Positions 31,609 to 40,481 of a stretch of DNA of 64,000 nt are shown here, in pieces. The position numbers were made by a program, and so were the translations under genes. The notes beneath the pieces are model-generated. The model was not told where the DNA came from and did no database searches. It was given only the letters and a program-made list of their open reading frames with translations. This DNA is from Streptomyces aidingensis (GTDB lineage: Bacteria > Actinomycetota > Actinomycetes > Streptomycetales > Streptomycetaceae): NCBI RefSeq assembly GCF_900112355.1, contig NZ_FOLM01000011.1, positions 62,001 through 126,000 of the forward strand, read 5' to 3'. Positions within the stretch are counted from its first letter, which is position 1. Every line of letters begins with the position of its first letter.

Positions 31609-31905
31609 TCAGCCCGCCAGGTGACGCTCCACCGACTCCACCTTGGCGGTCAGCCCGTCGGTGACGCCCTCGCGGAGGTCCGCCTTGAGGACCAGGCTCA
31701 CCCGGGCCGCGCCGCGGGCCCGGACCGCCTCCACCGCGCGCCGGACCACGTCCATCACCTCGTCCCACTCGCCTTCCAGGCTGGTGAACATGGCGTCGGT
31801 CCGGTGCGGCAGACCGCTCTCCCGGACCACCCGCACCGCCTCGGCGACCTCCGCGCCGACATCCTCGCCCGTACCGATCGGGGTCACCGAAAAAGCCACG
31901 ATCAT
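31609..31905 (-). CDS. MTH1187-family thiamine-binding protein
   Basis: A 98-residue ferredoxin-fold protein of the MTH1187/YkoF-like group (COG0011). It starts MIVAFSVTPIGTG and has SGLPHRTDAMFTSLEG, which matches the family. Members bind thiamine-like ligands or act as small-molecule sensors, but a cellular role is not established. ATG at 31905 has AGGGAGA eight bases upstream. Confidence 0.85.
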   Translation of the reverse strand: MIVAFSVTPIGTGEDVGAEVAEAVRVVRESGLPHRTDAMFTSLEGEWDEVMDVVRRAVEAVRARGAARVSLVLKADLREGVTDGLTAKVESVERHLAG

Positions 31906-32063
31906 CGCTGCGTCTCCCTGTCCCCCGGCCCTGTCCCTCGGCCGGCTCCTGCTCCGACGGCGCACCGCCGCCGCACCTCCCATGATCGCCCGGCGCTCCC
32001 GGCCCGGCCACTGTCCGAAAATCGGTGCCCGCGGAGCACGGGATACGGCTAACGTCGTCCCTC

Positions 32064-32651
32064 GTGCATACCGACACCCATCAAGACCCGGCCATGCTGC
32101 GGGTGATCGCGGCCGAGGCCGAACGGCTCGGTTTCCCCTTCTCCAGCGACCGGCCCACCGGTTCGCTGCTGGCCACCCTGGCCGCGGCCAAGCCCGGCGG
32201 CCGGATGCTGGAGCTCGGCACCGGCCTGGGCGCGGGCGCCTCCTGGCTGCTGGCTGGCATGGACCAGGACGCCCGGCTGACCACCGTGGAGGCCGACGCG
32301 GCGCACCGGGAGATCGCCGTGCGCCATCTGGGGGACGACCCCCGCGCCGAGTTCGTGCACGCGGACGCCGCCGCCTGGCTGGACGGCTACCGGGGCCCGG
32401 GCTTCTCGCTGATCTTCGCGGACTGCCCGGTCGGCAAGTTCGAGCGGCTGGACGAGGTGCTGGCGCTGCTGGAGCCCGGGGGCCTCTATGTCGGCGACGA
32501 CCTGGACGTCCCCGCCGACGAGCCCGGACGGCAGGCCATGGTGGACGGCTTCCTGGCCCGGATGCGTTCCCTGCCCGGCCTGCGGATCACTCTGCTGGAC
32601 TGGTCCACCGGCCTGCTGGTCGCCGCCCGTACCACCCGCGCCACCGCCTGA
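32064..32651 (+). CDS. O-methyltransferase-like SAM-dependent enzyme
   Basis: A 195-residue class I methyltransferase of the catechol O-methyltransferase type. The SAM motif is LELGTGLGAGASWLLAG (about residue 48), with an acidic residue in TTVEAD and an active-site-like FADCPVGKF. GTG at 32064 is preceded by TAACGT at 32050-32055, consistent with a leaderless transcript. The acceptor is unknown. Confidence 0.88.
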   Translation: MHTDTHQDPAMLRVIAAEAERLGFPFSSDRPTGSLLATLAAAKPGGRMLELGTGLGAGASWLLAGMDQDARLTTVEADAAHREIAVRHLGDDPRAEFVHADAAAWLDGYRGPGFSLIFADCPVGKFERLDEVLALLEPGGLYVGDDLDVPADEPGRQAMVDGFLARMRSLPGLRITLLDWSTGLLVAARTTRATA

Positions 32652-32668
32652 GCCCCGGGCGGCCGGCC

Positions 32669-33646
32669 TCAGCTTCCGTACACCATGGTGCACAGCAGGG
32701 TGTCGCCGTCGTCGACCACCCAGTACCAGTAGTACGTCTGATCTCCCTGCACCCGGGCGCAGTCGGTGCTGTCCGGGCTGGCCGGCGCGGAGTACACGCC
32801 CGTGATGTGCAGGATCTGGTTGTACGGCGACGGCACCGTGGCGGAGTCGCAGTCGATCAGGCTCATCAGATTGCCGTCCACTATCTTGGCGTTCGAGCCG
32901 CTGCCCTCCTGCTTCGCCATGAAGCAGTAGCCCTCCTGGAACTGCCGGGTCATGCAGATCACGGTGCGGCTGTAGTCGGTGTGGGTGTACTCCCAGTACC
33001 ACTGGCCGGCCCCGGTCGGGCAGTCCAGAGCGCTGTCCGAGACGGCCGACACCCACATCACCGCGTCGCTGCTGGAGCAGTTCACCTCGTACGGCTGGTT
33101 GGCGCTCCACTCCCCTCCGGTGTCCCACACCTGGAGGCAGTCGCCCTGCTGCACATCCCGGAAGGCGTCGCCGACCGGATCCGGCGCGGGCTCGACGCCG
33201 CCGCTGTCGCCGCCGCCGGAACCGCCGGACGCGTCCGAGCCCGAACCGCCCGCGTCGCCGCCGCCGGAGCCGCCGATGTCCCCCGCGCCGCCGGAGTCCT
33301 CCAGGCCCTCCAGATCCTCCAGGTCGTCCAGCCCGTCGAGGCCGTCCAGCCCGTCCGCGCCGCCGAGATCGCCGCCGTCCTCCAGCCCGTCCAGGGTCAG
33401 ATCGTCCCCGGACAGCCCCGGCACGTCGCCGGCCAGTTCCTCGAAGGACTTGCTGGGCATGTCGGCGACCAGCGAGACGACCAGCAGCACCGCGAACACC
33501 CCGGCCAGCAGGGCCGTCCAGACCACATGCGTCTTCCCGCCACCGCCCGGCGGCCCCATTCCCGGCCCCGGCTGCATCGGTCCGCCCGGTCCGCCCGGTC
33601 CCACCGGTCCCGGCGGCTGCGCCTGCCAGCCCTGCTCCCCGTACAT
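32669..33646 (-). CDS. Single-TM protein with acidic repeat and Cys-rich extracellular domain
   Basis: A 325-residue protein. A Pro/Gly-rich cytoplasmic N-terminus (1-37) is followed by one membrane helix (about 40-62), an acidic Leu/Asp/Gly repeat (LDGLDGLDDLEDLEGLED) and a Gly/Ser-rich spacer. The extracellular domain (about 160-325) has six or more cysteines (GDCLQVW, EVNCSSS, CFMAKQ), resembling actinobacterial LppU/septum-associated surface domains. GGGGGA just before the ATG fixes the start. Function unknown. Confidence 0.8.
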   Translation of the reverse strand: MYGEQGWQAQPPGPVGPGGPGGPMQPGPGMGPPGGGGKTHVVWTALLAGVFAVLLVVSLVADMPSKSFEELAGDVPGLSGDDLTLDGLEDGGDLGGADGLDGLDGLDDLEDLEGLEDSGGAGDIGGSGGGDAGGSGSDASGGSGGGDSGGVEPAPDPVGDAFRDVQQGDCLQVWDTGGEWSANQPYEVNCSSSDAVMWVSAVSDSALDCPTGAGQWYWEYTHTDYSRTVICMTRQFQEGYCFMAKQEGSGSNAKIVDGNLMSLIDCDSATVPSPYNQILHITGVYSAPASPDSTDCARVQGDQTYYWYWVVDDGDTLLCTMVYGS

Positions 33647-33758
33647 CCATCCCCCTGGCTCAAGCGATTCTTCCGCCCATGGTTGCCATGCCCACGATAC
33701 AAGGGGACACCGTCAGCCACCCCACCCACCGCGCCCCGCCCGCCCGTTGCGCCACGGC

Positions 33759-34889
33759 TCACTCCAAGGCCGCCACCGCCCGGCCGTCCACCAGCGGCGT
33801 CATCATGCCGCGGAGCCGCCCGCACTCCGCCACCCGCGCCATGACCCGTTCGTCACCGGCCAGTTCGTCGGGCAGCCGGGTGGACGGCAGCAGCACCGCC
33901 GCGGCCAGTTGCTCGGCCCGCAGCCCGACCGCCTGGGAGAGATCCGCACCATCCAGATCGGCATTGCGCAGATCGGCACCCTCCAGATGCGCGCCGTTCA
34001 GCCGGGCGCCCGCCAGCAGGGCCCGTTCCAGAAACGCCCCGGCCAGCACGGCCCGGTCCAGCCGGGCACCGACCAGATGCGCCCGCTCCAGCCGCGCCCC
34101 CACCAGATGCGCACCCTCCAGCCGGGCGTCCACCAGAAAGGCCCCGTCCAGCGCGGCACCCACCAGAAACGCGCGGCCCAGCCGGGCGCCGACCATATTG
34201 GCCCGCTCCAGCCGGGCGCTGTCCAGCAGCGCGCCGTCCAGCCGGGCGTCCACCAGAAAGGCCCCGCGCAGATCGGTCCGGGCCAGATCGATGCTGAACC
34301 GCTCCTCGCGGCCCGGCCGCCGGCCGATGACGGTCAGCGCCGCCTGCACATGCTCATGCGCCATGTCCACGGCCTCCTCCGGGCCGGGCGCCGGTGCCTC
34401 GTGCCGCACATGCGCGGCCAGCACCTGCACCACCGCGGCATGGTCCTCCTCGGACTCCCGCATGATGCGCTCCAGGGCATAGATCCCGCCCAGCCGTTCG
34501 GTCCGGTTGGCGGAGCCCAGCAGCTTGATGGCCTCCACATAGCGCAGCGTCACCAGAGCGTCCCAGCTCCGCGCCGCGCCGCGCTCGGCCACCGTCATGA
34601 CGCCGGCGGGCGGCACGGCACCGGCCGGCAGGTCCTCGGTCCGGACCAGGACATCCCGCAGCCGGTCCGCCAGGCTCGCCGAACGGTCCATCAGTTCCCG
34701 CGCCCGGTCCGAGACATCACGGATCCGGTCCATCAGATCCATCACCCGCTCGGAGCTGCGCCGGTTGTCGTCCTGCAGCTTCCGCACCCGCTCCAGAATG
34801 TCCCGGCTGTACCGGAAGCTGCGGCGGGCGTGATAGAGCGCGATCAGGGCGGCGAGTCCCGCCCCGAGAACGATCAGCATCGTACGCAT
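33759..34889 (-). CDS. Membrane-anchored pentapeptide-repeat protein
   Basis: A 376-residue protein with one N-terminal membrane helix (about 5-20), a charged coiled-coil segment (about 28-80) and a C-terminal right-handed beta-helix of about 30 pentapeptides (about 200-350) of the type A(D/R)LxxA, for example DARLEGAHLVGARLERAHL. The DNA itself is repetitive across 33940-34260. Such proteins often act as scaffolds or DNA mimics; no role can be assigned. TACAAC seven bases before the ATG at 34889 suggests a leaderless transcript. Confidence 0.85.
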   Translation of the reverse strand: MRTMLIVLGAGLAALIALYHARRSFRYSRDILERVRKLQDDNRRSSERVMDLMDRIRDVSDRARELMDRSASLADRLRDVLVRTEDLPAGAVPPAGVMTVAERGAARSWDALVTLRYVEAIKLLGSANRTERLGGIYALERIMRESEEDHAAVVQVLAAHVRHEAPAPGPEEAVDMAHEHVQAALTVIGRRPGREERFSIDLARTDLRGAFLVDARLDGALLDSARLERANMVGARLGRAFLVGAALDGAFLVDARLEGAHLVGARLERAHLVGARLDRAVLAGAFLERALLAGARLNGAHLEGADLRNADLDGADLSQAVGLRAEQLAAAVLLPSTRLPDELAGDERVMARVAECGRLRGMMTPLVDGRAVAALE

Positions 34890-35089
34890 GATCTCGGTTG
34901 TACCCGGCGGCAGTTGCCCGCGCCCCCGCTGACCAGTAAAGAATCGCCCCACTCGCCAGCCTGCCCCCACGCACCCCTGCCCCCACGCGGAGGAGCCCGA
35001 CCGCGCCGGCGCCGCCCTGCGTCCCGGCGGCCGAAGGCCACCGCGTGCCGCGGTACGCACCCTCACGCCTCCGCGTCCGGCGGGCCGCC

Positions 35090-35533
35090 TCACCTGCCGT
35101 CGCAGAACTCCCGGGCGTCGGCGAGGGCCTGACCGGCCTCGCCGTCGAGGTCGCCCGCATTGGCGATGCCGGCCTGGGCGGTCCGCATGGCCTCGGCGAG
35201 CGGTTCGTACTCGGCGTCACCGACGGCCGCGGCCTCGGCGAGCCCGACGACCAGGCCGAAGCGATAGGAGGCGATCCGGCCGGCGTCGTCCTCGTCGAAG
35301 AAGCGCTCCTCGTCAAAACGGGCCAGCACCTCGCAGGCGTCACGCGCGTCGGCCTCGGCGCCCCCGCCCGCGTCCAGGGGGCCGCCGCCGGAGTCGCCGA
35401 GTGCCCACGCGACGCCGACTCCGGCGGCGCCCAGCACCAGCCCGCCCGCGGCGGCGGCGATCAACGGACCGGCACCGCGCCGGGACGGCTGCCGGTCCGG
35501 CATGGACGAAGGCCGCATCGGATCCACAGTCAT
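35090..35533 (-). CDS. Small membrane-anchored hypothetical protein
   Basis: A 147-residue protein with a short basic N-terminus, one membrane helix (about 24-46) and an acidic, mostly helical extracellular part containing two cysteines (DACEVL and EFCDGR) that could form a disulfide. ATG 35533 has GGGAGCC upstream. I do not recognise the family. It is divergent from the methyltransferase at 35697. Confidence 0.75.
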   Translation of the reverse strand: MTVDPMRPSSMPDRQPSRRGAGPLIAAAAGGLVLGAAGVGVAWALGDSGGGPLDAGGGAEADARDACEVLARFDEERFFDEDDAGRIASYRFGLVVGLAEAAAVGDAEYEPLAEAMRTAQAGIANAGDLDGEAGQALADAREFCDGR

Positions 35534-35696
35534 GGCTCCCGACCGTAGTATCACCCCCTCCTTCGCGTCTGCTCCTTCACGTCCGCCGCCCAAGGAAGTT
35601 GACCGGACCGGCGACGGCTCCCCCTCCTCCCGGTCCGCCTCCTGCCGGGCGCGAATATCCTTCGACATCCGCGTCCGTCTGGGAGAAGGTCGGGGA

Positions 35697-36437
35697 ATGC
35701 GCCAGGAGGACATCTGGGACACCGAAGCCGCCGAAAGCTATGACACACCGGGCACCGGCATGTTCGCGCCGGAGGTGCTGGAGCCGACGGTGGACCGCCT
35801 CGCCGCGCTCGCCGAAGGCGGACCGGCGCTGGAGTTCGCCATCGGTACCGGGCGGGTGGCCGTCCCGCTCGCGGGGCGCGGAGTGCCGGTCACCGGCATC
35901 GAACTGTCACCGCCGATGATCGCCCGGCTCCGCACCAAGGCGGACGAGGCGACGGTCCCGGTCGTCCTCGGCGACATGGCCACCGCCCGCGCACCGGGGA
36001 CGTTCCGCCTCGTCTACCTGGTCTACAACACCCTCTCCAACCTGCTCACCCAGGCCGAGCAGGTCGAGTGCTTCCGCAACGCCGCCCGCCACCTCGCCCC
36101 CGGCGGACGGTTCCTGATCGAGCTGGGCGTCCCCGACCTGCGCCGGATTCCTCCGGGGCAGCAGGGCCTGATCTTCCGCACCGAGCCCGGCTATATCGGC
36201 CTGGACACCTACGACCCGCTGCGCCAGCACCTGGTCTCCCACCACTTCCGGTTCGGTGACGACCGCCGGGCCCGGCTCTTCCGCAGCCCGCACCGCTACA
36301 TCTGGCCCGCCGAACTCGACCTCATGGGCCAACTGGCCGGCTTCGCCCTGGAATCCCGGCACGCCGACTGGCAGCAATCAGAATTCACCGCCGAGTCCCG
36401 CTCCCACATCTCCGTCTACCGCCTTCCCCCCGGCTGA
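35697..36437 (+). CDS. Class I SAM-dependent methyltransferase
   Basis: A 246-residue methyltransferase. The SAM-binding motif I is ALEFAIGTGRVAVPLA (residues about 44-60), followed by GIELS and a motif with YNTLSNLL. The type is common in Streptomyces with unknown acceptors. It is the last host gene before the integrated element; 36438-36614 contains no convincing gene. Confidence 0.88.
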   Translation: MRQEDIWDTEAAESYDTPGTGMFAPEVLEPTVDRLAALAEGGPALEFAIGTGRVAVPLAGRGVPVTGIELSPPMIARLRTKADEATVPVVLGDMATARAPGTFRLVYLVYNTLSNLLTQAEQVECFRNAARHLAPGGRFLIELGVPDLRRIPPGQQGLIFRTEPGYIGLDTYDPLRQHLVSHHFRFGDDRRARLFRSPHRYIWPAELDLMGQLAGFALESRHADWQQSEFTAESRSHISVYRLPPG

Positions 36438-36614
36438 CCATGGGCCCCGAGAGAGCGGCGAACGATGTGCTCAAGGTGCACGGTGAACACCCGGACGACC
36501 GGGCCGTCACGCCGGCCACCGTGCGAACCACCGCACGCCGCCGAGGCGGACAGCGGCGCGTGGCGTGATGGACTCCAAGGAGACCGTACCCAGCGGCCGG
36601 CGCCGCCGGGAACG

Positions 36615-36658
36615 CCGCGCGGGCTGCCGCGAGGAAGGGGGTGCGGCAGCCCGCGCGG
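36615..36658 (-). terminator. Stranded original thiC terminator
   Basis: CCGCGCGGGCTGCCGC (36615-36630) and its complement at 36643-36658 form a perfect 16-bp stem with a 12-base loop. It lies ten bases beyond the stop codon of the displaced thiC tail, where a thiC terminator belongs, and now serves no intact gene. Confidence 0.75.
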
Positions 36659-36667
36659 GGGCCGGGG

Positions 36668-36824
36668 TCAGTCGGCGAGCGGGAGGTAGAGGCGGTTGCC
36701 GGAGTCGGCGAACTCCCTGGACTTGTCGAGCATGCCCTGTTCGATCTCCTCCTCGGTGAGTGAGCCGGAACCCTCGGGAGCGAACTGCTCGCTGATGGAG
36801 CGGGAGATCTTCATCGAGCAGAAC
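36668..36824 (-). pseudogene. thiC: Displaced 3' end of thiC
   Basis: On the minus strand this encodes FCSMKIS followed by a tail ending SGNRLYLPLAD and a stop, the C-terminal 51 residues of ThiC. It matches the tail of the intact thiC at 47216 at 38 of 51 positions. There is no upstream thiC sequence: beyond the core the DNA switches to the integrase leader. It is the native host tail, cut off when the element integrated. Confidence 0.93.
36807..36824. repeat. attL core
   Basis: Copy of the 18-bp core ATCTTCATCGAGCAGAAC. To its left is host thiC tail; to its right is element DNA leading to the integrase. Confidence 0.88.
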
Positions 36825-36887
36825 ATGAACTAAGGCGCCATAGCCCTAGACTGGCTCTCACCAGCGCGGATACCAGGAGGGGACCAG

Positions 36888-38444
36888 ATGGCATCGCGTG
36901 AGGAGACCGTCAGCAAGCTGCGCGGGACGCCGGAGGGGTTAGCGTCCGTCGAGGACGTACAGGCCATGCTTGCCGCCGACCCCAAGCTGAAGTGCGTCGT
37001 CTGCTACGCCCGCATCTCGTTCGACGGCCGGGCCAAGGACGCCCACGGCGTGGAGGACCAGCACCGGGAGATGGCCGACACCGCGCGCCGCTTCGGCTGG
37101 CTGGTCGTCTACCGCTACACCGACAACGACAAGAGCGCCAGCAAGGAAGAGGTCATCCGGGAGGACTTCGAGCAGCTTCTGAGGGACCTGGCCGCCGGCC
37201 ACACCCCCGAGGGCTACCCGATCCACGGCGTGATGGCCGTCAACGACGACCGCCTCTACCGCCGCCCCGGAGACTGGGAACGCTACCTCCGCGCGTTCAC
37301 CTCCCAGGAGGGCCGCGTCTACCACGACTCCAACGGCCTCCAGGACCTCTACGCGGAGGGGTTCGAGATCAAGGGTCTGCTCGGCGTCGCCATGTCACTC
37401 GCCGAGACCCGCAAGAAGCAGCGCCGCGCCCGCAACAGCCACCGCAACCGCGCCCTGCGCGGCAAGTCGGTCTCCGCCTGGCGTCCGTTCGGCTGGGAGG
37501 ACGACAAGATCACCCTGCGCCCCCGGGAGGCCGAAGCCGTCCGGAAGGCGGTCAGGGACATCATCGCCGGAGCGTCCATTTTCGAGATCATCCGGCAGTG
37601 GCAGGACGCCGAGTTCCGCACCAGCCGGGGGAACTACTTCCAGCACCAGACCGCCAAGCAGCTCCTCACCAACCCCCGGCTCTGCGGCTACCGCGCGATC
37701 AAGGGCGAGATCGTCCGCGACGGCGACGACGAACCCGTGATCGGCGAGTGGGAGCCGATCATCACCCCGGAGGAGTGGTTCGCGGTGACCGCCACGCTCC
37801 GCAGCCGCCACCCAGAGGCCGGAATCCCGCGCGGCAAGCTCGTCCACAAGTACCTGCTGACCGGCATCCTCCGGTGCGGCAACACCCTGCCGGACGGTTC
37901 CATCTGCAACAACAAGATGGTCGGCACGAAGGCCAACAGTTGGCTCACCTACGAGCACGTCTACGTCTGCAAGAAGACCCCCAATGGCGGCTGCTGGGGG
38001 ACCTCCAAGCGCGGCGACAAGACCGACCGCCACGTTCAGGATCTCGTCATAGCCAAGCTGGAGGCCCAGGCCGCAACCCGCGCCGAGGCCATCCCCGACT
38101 GGGAGAACGAGGAAGCCCTCACCACGGCGACCCAGAGCCGCAAGGAGCTGGAACGGCACTGGCAGGAGGGCCGGATCAACGACGAGACGTTCTTCCGCAA
38201 CCTCCCCGCCATCGAGGAGCGGATCAAGAAGCTCCAGGCCGAGCAGGCCGAGCACCTGGCGAAGAAGGCAGCGGCCCAGGCCATCGGCCCCGACATCGCC
38301 CGTACCTTCTACTCGAAGACGCTCCGGCAGCGTCGCGAGCTGATCCAAAGCGCCCTGCATGCCGTGATCGCCGTGTCCGGCGGCAAGGGCAACAAGCCGT
38401 TCAACGTCGAACTCCTCACTCCGGTGTGGCGCTCTTCCGAATGA
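36888..38444 (+). CDS. int: Large serine recombinase (integrase)
   Basis: A 518-residue site-specific recombinase. The catalytic resolvase domain (about 35-185) has Ser44 in YARISFD and the DDRLYRRP motif. The recombinase domain (about 195-300) includes SAWRPFGWEDD. A zinc ribbon (about 325-375) has LRCGNTLPDG and YVCKK, and a coiled coil (about 410-450) follows. AGGAGG at 36875-36880 sets the ATG. Codon 18 is TTA (36939-36941), predicting bldA-dependent translation. It lies 64 bases from attL. No tyrosine integrase exists in the element, so this enzyme must drive integration into thiC. Confidence 0.96.
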   Translation: MASREETVSKLRGTPEGLASVEDVQAMLAADPKLKCVVCYARISFDGRAKDAHGVEDQHREMADTARRFGWLVVYRYTDNDKSASKEEVIREDFEQLLRDLAAGHTPEGYPIHGVMAVNDDRLYRRPGDWERYLRAFTSQEGRVYHDSNGLQDLYAEGFEIKGLLGVAMSLAETRKKQRRARNSHRNRALRGKSVSAWRPFGWEDDKITLRPREAEAVRKAVRDIIAGASIFEIIRQWQDAEFRTSRGNYFQHQTAKQLLTNPRLCGYRAIKGEIVRDGDDEPVIGEWEPIITPEEWFAVTATLRSRHPEAGIPRGKLVHKYLLTGILRCGNTLPDGSICNNKMVGTKANSWLTYEHVYVCKKTPNGGCWGTSKRGDKTDRHVQDLVIAKLEAQAATRAEAIPDWENEEALTTATQSRKELERHWQEGRINDETFFRNLPAIEERIKKLQAEQAEHLAKKAAAQAIGPDIARTFYSKTLRQRRELIQSALHAVIAVSGGKGNKPFNVELLTPVWRSSE

Positions 38445-38616
38445 GCGAGACGCCGAGGATTTGCCCCATGCGCTGCAACTGGGCATCCGAGAACTGCGGC
38501 GACTCCCGCACATGCCGCCGTATCCACCCCCGCACGCGTTCCGCTTCCTCTTCCGCCGCCGAGAGCCGCCCCGTCTCCGGCTCCCCCGCCCGGGGGCGGC
38601 TCTCGGCACCGCTCAC
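38416..38616 (-). CDS. Small protein between rep and int; recombination directionality factor candidate
   Basis: A 66-residue charged protein. Its GTG overlaps the rep stop codon (GTGA), so it is the last gene of the transfer/replication operon. Its 3' end overlaps the convergent integrase gene by 29 bases. The C-terminal half (EEEAERVRGWIRRHV, then FSDAQLQRMGQILGV) is helical. In pSAM2 the excisionase gene occupies the rep-int interval. This protein has no recognisable Xis sequence, so the role is a positional guess only. Confidence 0.6.
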   Translation of the reverse strand: MSGAESRPRAGEPETGRLSAAEEEAERVRGWIRRHVRESPQFSDAQLQRMGQILGVSLIRKSATPE

Positions 38617-40120
38617 CAAGGGCCGCCCCTGATCTCCCGTACCTCTTCGCGGTTCCGGTCGAGATCAGCGGCGATCCCCGCAGCCAGCGCGGCACCGCCG
38701 GGCGAGTGCCCCGAGCCCACGTACCGCCACGCCGAAACGGTCTCCGCATCCAGCCCCGCCGGCACCGGGCCACCGTCCTCGCCCCGCTGGTGCTCCGCAC
38801 GCTCCTCCCGCAGCGCGGCATAGGTGGTGGAGTACACCCGCGACTTGGTGAGGATGTGCCCCCGAAACCCAAGGGTGTGCGCCCAGGCGCGCAGGTTCAG
38901 CGCGCCCAGTTCCCGCAGGCCGCCCAGACGCCAGCACGTTCCCATGAGCGCCCGGACGTGCGCCGAGACCCGCGCCGTCGCAATGTCCTCCGGCTGCCTG
39001 ATCCGGCGGTCGAGCCCTGCCCCGGTCTCGTCTGCTCCCTTGGTGACGTATTTGGCGACGTAAGCGGCTACGGCGTCATCGGTCAGGGATTCGTCGTCCC
39101 CGAAGGCCCGCAAGGGGCGGATGTCGAGCTGCGTGCCCCAGCACAGTTCCCGCTCGCCCAGGGCCGGGGTGTAGGGGATGGCCAACCGGACGGCCGCCGT
39201 GGAGCTGCGGACTGCCGAGGCCAGGGTTGCCGCGTCGGCCCACGGCGGAGGCCGCTTGCCCGGCCCTTCCCCACCATCCACTCGTAGCACGGCGTGCAGG
39301 TGGATGGCCGCTCGCTTCTGGTACTCGGCGATCTTGGCGAACGAGATACGTACTGCCCGCCGCACGCCGCCGCGGGTCCGCCCGGTGCGAGCGGCAAGGT
39401 GGTTGTAGAGGTTGTCGGTGATCGCCTTCCACAGCCGTCCGGTGTGCGCGTGCCACAGCACGTGTCCGGGGTAGTCGTAGCAGTCCGGGCACAGCGGTTG
39501 CCCGACGCGCGGTTCCTGTGGGGCGTGCTGTTCCCGGCATGCCAGTGGCCGACCGTGGCCGCATCGTGCGCCGCCGCGTCGCGGTCGGCAGGGCTGCCCG
39601 TCGGTGCTGCGGTGAACCGGGCCGAAGCTGGGAGCGGTGAGGGTGACGAACAGCCGGGGGTGGTCCCGGACAGTGCCGGGAACGTTCCTGCCGCCGGTCA
39701 GTCCGGCCCGGACGAGGTGGTAGGTGTCTCCGGCGTGCAGTCGTGAGCAGGTGGGGCAGATGCTCGCGCGGCGGTTCCGGCAACGGATGAGCAGCCGTTC
39801 GCCGGGTTCGCCGGTGGTGTCGTAGTGGTGGAGTACTTCGCCGGTGGCCCTGTCGTGGACGGTGGTGGAGCCGGCCAGGTGGATGGGGTGCGTGCAGGCG
39901 CCGGTTGCGGTGACTTGTTCCAGCCAGCGGGTGAAGCGCGGGTCGGATGCCAGGCGGATGATGTCGCGTTCGGTGTCGGGGAGGTGGCGCAGGCGCGCCG
40001 CCTGGTCGGGTGCGGCGCGCCTGTGTGCCGGGGTGTGGTCCGCGGTGATGGGGGTGGGTCCCTTCCGGGGTGGGCCGCCGAGGCGGCCGGGGCGGTGGTG
40101 GGCATGTGGCGCGTGGTCAT
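38613..40120 (-). CDS. RepSA-like replication initiator, apparent N-terminal frameshift
   Basis: Initiator protein for autonomous replication of the excised element. The conserved frame encodes RFTRWLEQV, CRNRRASICPTCSRLHAGD, HPRLFVTLTAPSFGPVH, CPDCYDYPGHVLWHA, SFAKIAEYQKRAAIHLHAVLR and YVAKYVTKG; the HxH and Tyr motifs suit a rolling-circle initiator. That frame has no ATG, GTG or TTG between 39461 and 40140. The only good start, ATG 40120 with GAGAGG upstream, is in another frame and reads MTTRHMPTTAPAA. A one-base frameshift between about 40000 and 40110, perhaps at a C run, would join them into about 502 residues. It may be a real mutation, a sequencing error or programmed. Confidence 0.85.
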
Positions 40121-40158
40121 GGCGATCACCTCTCTTGCTCAGCGCTGTGCAGGACGGT

Positions 40159-40272
40159 TCAGCGGATGGAGCCGGTGCCCCGGCAGATCCGGCAGCGGCG
40201 GCGACGGCCGGTCCGGGTCCGGCGGGAGCCCTCGCCCTTGCAGTCGGTGCAGCGCACCCGGCGCATGGTCAC
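40159..40272 (-). CDS. Small CxxC zinc-ribbon-like protein
   Basis: A 37-residue basic protein with two CxxC-type pairs (CTDCKGEG and CRICRGTG), resembling the small DnaJ-type zinc-finger proteins common in AICEs. GTG at 40272 has AAGAGG nine bases upstream. It lies between the small membrane protein and rep in the leftward operon. Function unknown. Confidence 0.72.
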   Translation of the reverse strand: MTMRRVRCTDCKGEGSRRTRTGRRRRCRICRGTGSIR

Positions 40273-40298
40273 GGCTGGTTGCCTCTTTCTCTGCCCGG

Positions 40299-40481
40299 TC
40301 AGCCGAGGCCGCCGAGGAGCCAGTTGACGGTTCCGATCACGGCCCAGCCGATCGGCGTCATGGCGACGTAGAAGCCGAACAGGCCGATGATCACGGCCTC
40401 CCAGGTGCGGACGTCGCGGGAGCGGACCAGCAGGACGGTGATGATGCCCAGGACCACCACCAGCGGCATCGCGGCGTTCAC
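40299..40481 (-). CDS. Small two-TM protein, spread-type candidate
   Basis: A 60-residue protein with two hydrophobic segments (MPLVVVLGIITVLLV and a second GLFGFYVAMTPIGWAVIG). GTG at 40481 overlaps the traB stop (GTGA). Small membrane proteins next to traB in Streptomyces elements often help spread of the element between hyphal compartments (Spd proteins). That role is inferred from position. Confidence 0.75.
   Translation of the reverse strand: MNAAMPLVVVLGIITVLLVRSRDVRTWEAVIIGLFGFYVAMTPIGWAVIGTVNWLLGGLG

Noticed and set aside
36439..36567. A 42-codon ORF starting at 36439 just before the element
   Set aside because: No ribosome-binding site and Arg/Thr-rich content without family resemblance; it probably occurs by chance in GC-rich DNA.
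36668..36833. The displaced thiC tail as a functional small gene (an ATG precedes the core in frame)
   Set aside because: No ribosome-binding site and the sequence is plainly the severed ThiC tail; more simply a remnant.
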